From Liolophura sinensis (taxonomy: Eukaryota; Mollusca; Polyplacophora; Chitonida; Chitonidae), in assembly GCF_032854445.1 (NCBI RefSeq), contig NC_088305.1, positions 27,864,628-27,924,627 of the forward strand: 60,000 nt of DNA, written 5' to 3'. Positions 57,201 through 60,000 of the stretch are shown here, piece by piece. Positions within the stretch are counted from its first letter, which is position 1; every line of letters starts with the position of its first letter. The position numbers were made by a program, and so were the translations under genes. Below the pieces are notes generated by a model, which saw only the letters and a list, made by a program, of their open reading frames with translations, was not told where the DNA came from and made no database searches.

Positions 57201-59892
57201 TAAATGAAATTTCTTGCCTATGACATAAAACACAAATAAAGTAACACCCTATTTCTTCTAATTTTTGAGACACCTGGCCTGCTCATTTTAGCCAATATAT
57301 ATGTCACTGAAGCAGTTTCTTTTTTCTTACATGGTTAGACCATCTAATGAACAATATACTCATATGTTTACATTTCCATAAGGCTGGTAAAGAAATGTAA
57401 CATTCTACTAATATCTGTCCCAAAAATTAGATGTATACGAATACATCTTCTGGTTTCGTTCAGGTATGTAAACAGAAAGGTTGGGCTCGCGTGTACAGGG
57501 AAGTCACCAATAGTCCCAGCTCAACCAGTGGATCGGTAGCCAAGTCCTTCTACCTCAGGTAACCGTCTTATGTTGTTAACAAGGCTATACTGGAGAGTTT
57601 TTTGGCCAAAAATCTGTATTCAAATCAAACTTTTTTAGTTTTTTGCCAAGTATAGCTGAAATTATAACCTTTTAGTTAATATTAAACTTGAACTATTTAA
57701 AGCATTAAAAAGATTCTAAAGTTTGAAAAAGTTATAATGCAACCAGCAGTATACATTTTAGGAACTTTATTACCAATTTTGATGTGTAAGATATGCTCAG
57801 ACATATTTTGTGAACGGTCATTACATGTACTCTGGCCATTTTAAAATAATAGCAAAAATTTTAATGGATTTGCCCTGATCGATTTCTTGCCAAAAATCTC
57901 CAGTATAGTCTTTATAAATTTGGTGAAAAATGTTCACTTATTAAAATGATACATGTTGTATTTTCTCTTGTCGTGCTGTGACAAAAAATGCCATGGGCAG
58001 AAATTGTCATTTTATGCAAGAAAATTTATTTATTACTTGTTACACAGCAGTCGGTTATAATTAAGTGATGGAAAGCAGTGACAAGCTTTTGGCTAATTAC
58101 AGATGAAGCTAATTTAGTAAAGTGACGCACGGATTTTAATCCCAAAGTCTGAGGGATTCCCTGCTGAGACTGGGATTGAACTAAGGCTACATCAGTGTAG
58201 ATTTTTGTTATAAGAGCAAAATAAATCTCTTTGTAGGAGCGTATAAAAGTAAAATCATCCACTGTGTGGGAAAGGCCAATTATAACAGCGATTTTTCCTG
58301 TTAAAGACATATAATGTTAGCTTGGCTGTGAAACACAAAATGAAATGTCAAGATGACATCTTGACCACCTGTGTTCTGTGTCTTTGTTTGATGTTGTAGA
58401 AATCTTTTGCCATATGAGTTTTATATACGAGGACGAGAGTATGACGAAAGTATGATGCCAGATGTCATCAGGGCCAACAAAAGTTTGGCCTCGTCACAGC
58501 GTCAGAGTGATGAGGAAAAAGAGGATACTGAAGGTCTGTGCAAGCTTGATAATTCATGTGTTTGTGTTTTCATGTATGGTGATGGAGTTCAAATCTACCA
58601 TTTGTTCATGTTTCTTCTTTTGAAAAAGGCCTGTTGTTTGTTCAACAATTAGTTTTAATTTATCTTCACATAAAGATTTTTACCTACGCTGAATTTTCAT
58701 TGAAAGTGCTCGGTTGCTTAAATTAGAATGTTAGGTCCTGGGACGTCGTTGAAATTTATTTTCTTTCACGGACGAAACCATATTTGCAGTAAAAGAGACT
58801 GCTTCTTTGTTAGAATGTGTCTAGATAAGTTATTAATTTCTGTTTATATCTGTTGAAAATACATATACGTGTACATGTATTAATTGTAAACATATGTTTC
58901 CTAATTTGTGACGGTGAAGTGATGTCTGTTCATGATGTGAAGTCACTGATATGAATTTCTGATATATTTTGGGAATCCAGATGTTCTCTATGAAAAATTA
59001 GAAACAGAATACCCTATACACTTAGATGGACTTTTGTTAACATCCCAAGTCAGCGCTGACAATAAAAATTCTAAAACATCTCGAGCCATCATTCGTATCT
59101 AATCATAAATTTAGTTTACAAAACCCCTTGTTAAGTTTGCAGAGATTTGATTCATATGGTCAGTGCGTTGTTATAGCCTGATAACTCATAACAAATTGAC
59201 ACAGCATAATTAATTGTCGTCTTTCTGTAGCATAATACACCTGAGAAGCTAAATTGTCATTTTGTTCACAGTTCACTCAAACATTAATATGGCAGTCTAT
59301 TCTCTAATAGATATTAGACATCACATAGTCTAGGGAGTGATTACATTCTTTGTACAGGAGTGTAGTGCATAGTTAATTCCATATAAATAATCACGATCAT
59401 ATCTGTGTTTTCTTATTCTTCCTACTGGCCCAGATAGCACAGTTGGTAGAGCGTCTGCTTCGGGAGCGGTAGATCCAGGGTCAATCCTGGGTCGAGTCAC
59501 ACCTAAGACCTTAAAGGAGGAAGTTGTAACTTCTTCGCTTGGCGTTCAGCTTGGAGGGGATAGTGCAGCGACTGGTTGACCCATATCAGTATAATGTCTT
59601 GGGCGGAGCGGCTTACTTGCCTTCGGTAAGGCGTCTCAATGAAGCAGCACTAGATAAAAGAGTGGTAGAAATCCATCCAATCCAACAAGAAGGCACATTA
59701 CATGCACTCCAAGGATTCCTTCGTCATCATATGACTGAAAAATTGTTAAGTACGACATTAAATCCCAAGCAGTCACTCACTCACTCACTCTTATTCTTCC
59801 AGCCAAGTCTGAAGGTTCAGAAGACCTGGAGGCAATGCTGGCCACTTTAGAAGAATCCAGTAGTCTGTTACGTTTTGATGATGAAGTTCAAG
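42165..59892 (+). CDS. ZCWPW1: CW zinc finger-PWWP-ARID chromatin protein, ZCWPW1-like, 3' partial
   Basis: Ten coding exons (42165-42228, 44267-44454, 45316-45578, 46286-46520, 53587-53779, 54781-55124, 56442-56597, 57464-57558, 58400-58533, 59803-59892) join with matching phases to 587 codons, open at the right edge. Domains: acidic N-terminus; CW finger about 88-132 with Cys93, Cys98, Cys120, Cys131 and Trp90/Trp101/Trp118; PWWP about 158-235; basic nuclear-localisation-like stretch near 332-346; ARID about 435-520. CW followed directly by PWWP is the signature of ZCWPW1/ZCWPW2, readers of H3K4me3 and H3K36me3; ZCWPW1 acts at PRDM9 hotspots in mouse meiosis. The ARID part is not a feature I know from the vertebrate proteins. 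An in-frame TGA at 42156 fixes the start. Paralogue assignment (1 versus 2) is uncertain. Confidence 0.9.
42865..43766 (+). mobile_element. hAT-type non-autonomous element with BED-finger remnant
   Basis: Ends AGGGATGTAACGATAC and, reversed, AGGCATGTAATGATAC (14 of 16 match). Sub-terminal GTATCG-rich sequence occurs at both ends. Inside, about 43195-43340, reads MASCKEVDTPSHASG, then SAVWKHFAFLAGN and CQTCYIKS before a stop, resembling the start of a BED zinc finger of hAT transposases. Imperfect flanking TTCAAAA/TTCAGAA may be the 8-bp target duplication. Lies in intron 1 of the ZCWPW1-like gene; no transposase core, so dead. Confidence 0.8.
43983..44136 (+). mobile_element. SINE family A, 5'-truncated
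   Basis: GCTGCCTTCCTCTCTTGCCC, GTTTCCTCCAACCATAATGC, TATTCTTGAGTACTGCATAA and an (AAAT)n tail. A short internal duplication (AATACAGTGTATTC) distinguishes it. Confidence 0.85.
44267..44454 (+). CDS. ZCWPW1: ZCWPW1-like coding exon 2
   Basis: Acceptor AATATTTTCAG, donor GTAACC. Codes VLPKLFEDEPRGSSEKKRSK and an acidic, serine-rich linker ending TEVRQQ. Phase 1 in, phase 0 out, matching neighbours. No domain. Confidence 0.85.
44733..44946. mobile_element. MITE-like element, family A
   Basis: TGTAATTCTTCATCCTTTTA GCATGTTTGCAAGC at the left and ACGAAAAGGATGAGGATTTA GGGTA at the right form inverted ends. Interior AAGCCTTGAAACCGGCCCAT matches the copy at 21690-21888. Lies in intron 2 of the ZCWPW1-like gene, head to a family B copy. 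Confidence 0.8.
45001..45190. mobile_element. MITE-like element, family B, inverted
   Basis: AATAACCTAAAAATTTGCAT, AATAAATGTCATAAAACTAC, TTACATTTTCCCAGTAGGAT and AAACAAACCTCAAAACACCC are the reverse of landmarks in 14610-14820. Right end is indistinct. Confidence 0.65.
45316..45578 (+). CDS. ZCWPW1: ZCWPW1-like coding exon 3: CW domain and PWWP start
   Basis: Codes ETWVQCDSIHCQKWRRV, then KWFCFMNSDPAHNTCEASEE, all four zinc-binding Cys and the Trp cage pair present as in human ZCWPW1 (WVQCSFPNCGKWRRL). It ends in GALVWATVVGYC, the first PWWP strand. Acceptor CTGTCCTATCAG; donor AG|GTCAGT in phase 2, so an intron splits the PWWP signature (here C-R-W-P). Confidence 0.94.
46286..46520 (+). CDS. 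ZCWPW1: ZCWPW1-like coding exon 4: PWWP core
   Basis: Acceptor CTTTCTACAG. Codes RWPALVTKDPSCG, an acidic insert, then FYHVEFLGEPRSHGWVRSHF, aligning with human YHVTFFGETVSRAWIP. The aromatic Tyr170 and Trp173 of the expected methyl-lysine cage are retained, whereas the usual P and first W of the motif are C and R. Ends in phase 0 at AAG|GTACAT. Confidence 0.93.
46570..46765. mobile_element. MITE-like repeat, family C
   Basis: TTTTGCTTCATTCTGATTGA, TTTCTTATCAGAAAAAATAG and GGCATCAGAACC match 7362-7675. Immediately follows the exon 4 donor region of the ZCWPW1-like gene. Confidence 0.6.
46790..46981. mobile_element. MITE-like element, family B, with poly-G run
   Basis: ATCCATGACTAAGATGCTCG, GATATCCTACTGGAAACAAG and GCCTCTCAAAATGCATTTCG match family B. 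It is interrupted at the right by a run of about 18 G (46963-46980). Confidence 0.55.
47446..47673. mobile_element. MITE, GGGCCCAG-ended family, copy 1
   Basis: Left end GGGCCCAGATGTTCAAAAG, right end TTGTTGAACAACTGGGCCC: a terminal inverted repeat of about 16 bp. The interior has a tandem duplication of CTAATACAAAGTAAATGACA CTTCAGT. No ORF. Confidence 0.8.
47805..47952. mobile_element. MITE, GGGCCCAG-ended family, copy 2
   Basis: Left end GGGGCCAGTTGCTCAAAAG, right end CTGTTGAACAACTGGGCCC. It shares CAGTCTCATCCTAATACAAG and AAGTTAATACCAGGCTTAAG with copy 1, about 130 bp away, but lacks the internal duplication. Confidence 0.8.
47960..49570. other. ZCWPW1-like intron 4, nothing recognised
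   Basis: AT-rich; ORFs near 48022-48459 have no motif and no coherent splice phases with the flanking exons. Confidence 0.45.
49573..49817 (+). mobile_element. SINE family A, near full length
   Basis: Head GGGGCCTCCATGGCCAAAG (diverged A box), GTGAGTTCAAGTCCAGCTC (B box), CCACCATAATGCTGGCCGCC, TATTCTTGAGTAAGGCGTAA and a short AAATAAAT tail. Intron 4 of the ZCWPW1-like gene. Confidence 0.9.
50160..50705. repeat. 55-bp minisatellite derived from family C MITE end
   Basis: About ten units of TTACCGGTACCGTAATTCAC, CTTAAGTTTAGCATGTTTCA, GATGACACATTTTGC. The second half equals the left end of family C elements (compare TTTAGCATTTTTCAAGTGAC ACAGTTTGC at 7369). The last unit runs directly into a family C body at 50700. 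Confidence 0.92.
50700..50905. mobile_element. MITE-like repeat, family C
   Basis: ACACATTTTGTTTGATCC, TTTCTTATCAGAAAAACG, TGGCATCAAAAGTACC and TTGGGTGAAATACAGTG. Continuous with the minisatellite on its left. Confidence 0.65.
51570..51735 (+). CDS. possible alternative terminal exon (short isoform)
   Basis: After an acceptor-like CTGCCTGATTTCCAG at 51569 the frame that would follow exon 4 (phase 0) stays open for 54 codons and ends TEVDELQDSDLEELCNVDFTV-like acidic sequence before TGA; ATTAAA hexamers follow at about 51750 and 51792. If used it would give a CW-PWWP protein without ARID. Only splice consensus and an open frame support it. Confidence 0.25.
52641..52862 (-). mobile_element. 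SINE family B, head-truncated
   Basis: GCGAGTGAGTGCTTGGGGTT, TTTCAGTCATATGACGAAAA, GGAATCCTTAGAGTGCATG and CACTGAGACGCCTTATTGAA match the reverse of 59423-59788. The tRNA-like head is missing. Confidence 0.85.
53435..53527 (+). mobile_element. SINE family A, 3' fragment
   Basis: TTTTCCACCCACTATCATGC, GTGGAATATTCTTGAGTACA and an AAATAAATAAA tail, 60 bp before the exon 5 acceptor. Confidence 0.8.
53587..53779 (+). CDS. ZCWPW1: ZCWPW1-like coding exon 5
   Basis: Acceptor ATATATTTTAG, donor GTAACT. Codes SLNKRRGKRITNQTQKPKLK and AETMLGWSEEERLKTCVF, lysine-rich then a probable helix. Phase 0 in, phase 1 out. No known domain. Confidence 0.85.
54781..55124 (+). CDS. ZCWPW1: ZCWPW1-like coding exon 6
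   Basis: Acceptor TTTACTTTCACTTTCAG, donor GTATGT. The largest exon (344 nt). Codes an acidic patch (FDFTDEDEN), a basic nuclear-localisation-like KGRGKKRKKSR and a Ser/Thr/Lys-rich linker ending ERLAFDVE. The frame upstream of 54781 is intronic although it happens to be open. Confidence 0.87.
55479..55550 (-). mobile_element. SINE family A, old 3' fragment
   Basis: A GATTTATTTATTTATTTAAA tail, then TGTTGTACTGAACACCGTAC and TGAAGAATTTTTTC, a diverged reverse copy of the 3' end. Confidence 0.6.
55574..55848 (+). mobile_element. SINE family A, full length with 12-bp target duplication
   Basis: Perfect direct repeats GAATACAGAGTG at 55562-55573 and 55849-55860 bound a 275-bp element. Pol III-type A box TGGCTCAGTCGG at 55584-55595 and B box GTTCAAGTCC at 55660-55669, a conserved central part, TATTCTTGAGTACGGC and an (ATAA)n tail. 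tRNA-derived. Similar central domains define named invertebrate SINE superfamilies, but I cannot assign one without a search. Confidence 0.95.
56101..56308. mobile_element. MITE-like element, family B
   Basis: ACCCTAAATTTTCTCCATG at left, GAAATTTTAGGTCATTTGGG GTA at right, interior AACTTGCCCATTTTTCCTGA and TATTTGCCTCTGAAAATGCA. Ends about 130 bp before the ARID exon. Confidence 0.75.
56442..56597 (+). CDS. ZCWPW1: ZCWPW1-like coding exon 7: ARID first half
   Basis: Acceptor TTATTTCTTCCTCAG, donor GTAAGC. Codes NEKAFEHDVRRFMDRHS, then TPVTLFQLFITVFELGGFHY, matching the ARID pattern of F-x3-L-x2-F, L-x-L-x3-V-x2-x-GG. 52 codons, phase 0 at both ends. Confidence 0.9.
57148..57240 (+). mobile_element. 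diverged SINE family A 3' fragment
   Basis: TTCCTCCACCCATAAACTTA, ATGAAATTTCTTGCC and ACATAAAACACAAATAAAG follow the family order but with many differences. Confidence 0.5.
57464..57558 (+). CDS. ZCWPW1: ZCWPW1-like coding exon 8: ARID second half
   Basis: Acceptor TGGTTTCGTTCAG, donor GTAACC. Codes VCKQKGWARVYREVTNSPSS, then SVAKSFYLR, the ARID helix 4-5 region (K-x-W-x-x-V near its start). Phase 0 in, phase 2 out. Confidence 0.9.
58400..58533 (+). CDS. ZCWPW1: ZCWPW1-like coding exon 9: ARID end and acidic tail
   Basis: Acceptor TTTGATGTTGTAG. Codes NLLPYEFYIRGREYDESM; LLPYE is the usual ARID terminus. Then an acidic Ser/Gln-rich segment to EKEDTE. Donor GAAG|GTCTGT is weaker than the others; reading through would add about 37 codons to TAG. 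Confidence 0.86.
59423..59788 (+). mobile_element. SINE family B, full length, inserted in a splice acceptor tract
   Basis: 12-bp direct repeats TCTTATTCTTCC at 59411-59422 and 59789-59800 bound the element. tRNA-like head with A box TAGCACAGTTGG (59435-59446) and B box-like GGTCAATCC (59479-59487), body with GACTGGTTGACCCATATCAG and CATCATATGACTGAAAAATT, and a (CACT)n tail. The right-hand repeat is followed directly by AG and exon 10 of the ZCWPW1-like gene. Confidence 0.95.
59803..59892 (+). CDS. ZCWPW1: ZCWPW1-like coding exon 10, SINE-abutting acceptor
   Basis: Codes AKSEGSEDLEAMLATLEESS followed by SLLRFDDEVQ; phase 1 in and out, donor AAG|GTAATC. The acceptor TTATTCTTCCAG lies directly after the ACTC tail of a SINE, and its pyrimidine tract is one copy of the 12-bp target duplication of that insertion. 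The coding region continues beyond the window. Confidence 0.82.
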
Positions 59893-60000
59893 GTAATCTA
59901 CTATTGCTTTACCTATTGCTTTACCTATTGCTTTTTTGCAAGAACATCCTACTAATAGCAAAAATAGATAAATGAACACTGGATGCTACCACCTGGTCAC

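Noticed and set aside
59423-59500. Possible functional tRNA gene
   Set aside because: A- and B-box similarity is present, but the cloverleaf is incomplete and the sequence is joined to a SINE body and tail with target duplication.

Overview
This window looks like nuclear DNA of an invertebrate animal, most probably a mollusc and perhaps a bivalve. It is AT-rich, has long introns with GT-AG junctions, carries two different tRNA-derived SINE families (an AATAAA-tailed one with a conserved 'TATTCTTGAGTACGGC' 3' part and an ACTC-tailed one), and is crowded with short inverted-repeat elements and minisatellites. The species assignment is inference; I saw no bacterial-type gene layout, CRISPR array, or rRNA or stand-alone tRNA gene.

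Two protein-coding genes can be assembled with confidence, exon by exon with matching splice phases. (1) On the minus strand, 14198 down to 4399, a complete five-exon TMEM98 orthologue (263 codons from the first Met). (2) On the plus strand, from 42165 to beyond the right edge, a gene with adjacent CW zinc-finger and PWWP domains as in the histone-mark reader ZCWPW1, followed by an ARID DNA-binding domain. Ten coding exons (587 complete codons) lie in the window and the 3' end is missing. A candidate untranslated first exon ends at 38788, and 38.2-38.8 kb is the likely promoter area.

Layout: 1-4.4 kb, region downstream of TMEM98 with a 78-bp minisatellite. 4.4-14.2 kb, TMEM98; intron 3 contains an array built from copies of the exon 3 end and also a degenerate copy of exon 4. 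14.2-38.2 kb, long repeat-rich region with a 32-bp minisatellite (15.35-16.41 kb), a TTAA-flanked MITE, a 53-bp minisatellite, a pair of about 290-bp repeats, a decayed LINE (27.6-29.3 kb), two inverted-repeat elements and an unidentified minus-strand exon-like ORF at 30.14-30.43 kb. 38.2-42.1 kb, promoter and 5' intron with a RecQ-like helicase fossil. 42.1-60 kb, the CW-PWWP-ARID gene, whose introns hold a hAT-type MITE with a BED-finger remnant, MITE families, a minisatellite grown from a MITE end, and several SINEs. One SINE landed in the pyrimidine tract immediately before the last visible exon.

The two genes are divergent neighbours with no obvious functional link: TMEM98 is a membrane protein that restrains MYRF cleavage in mammals, while the CW-PWWP-ARID protein is predicted to be nuclear and chromatin-binding. 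The most noteworthy observations are the added ARID domain, the SINE that duplicated the acceptor tract of an exon, and the minisatellite made from a coding exon end together with its 5' splice site.
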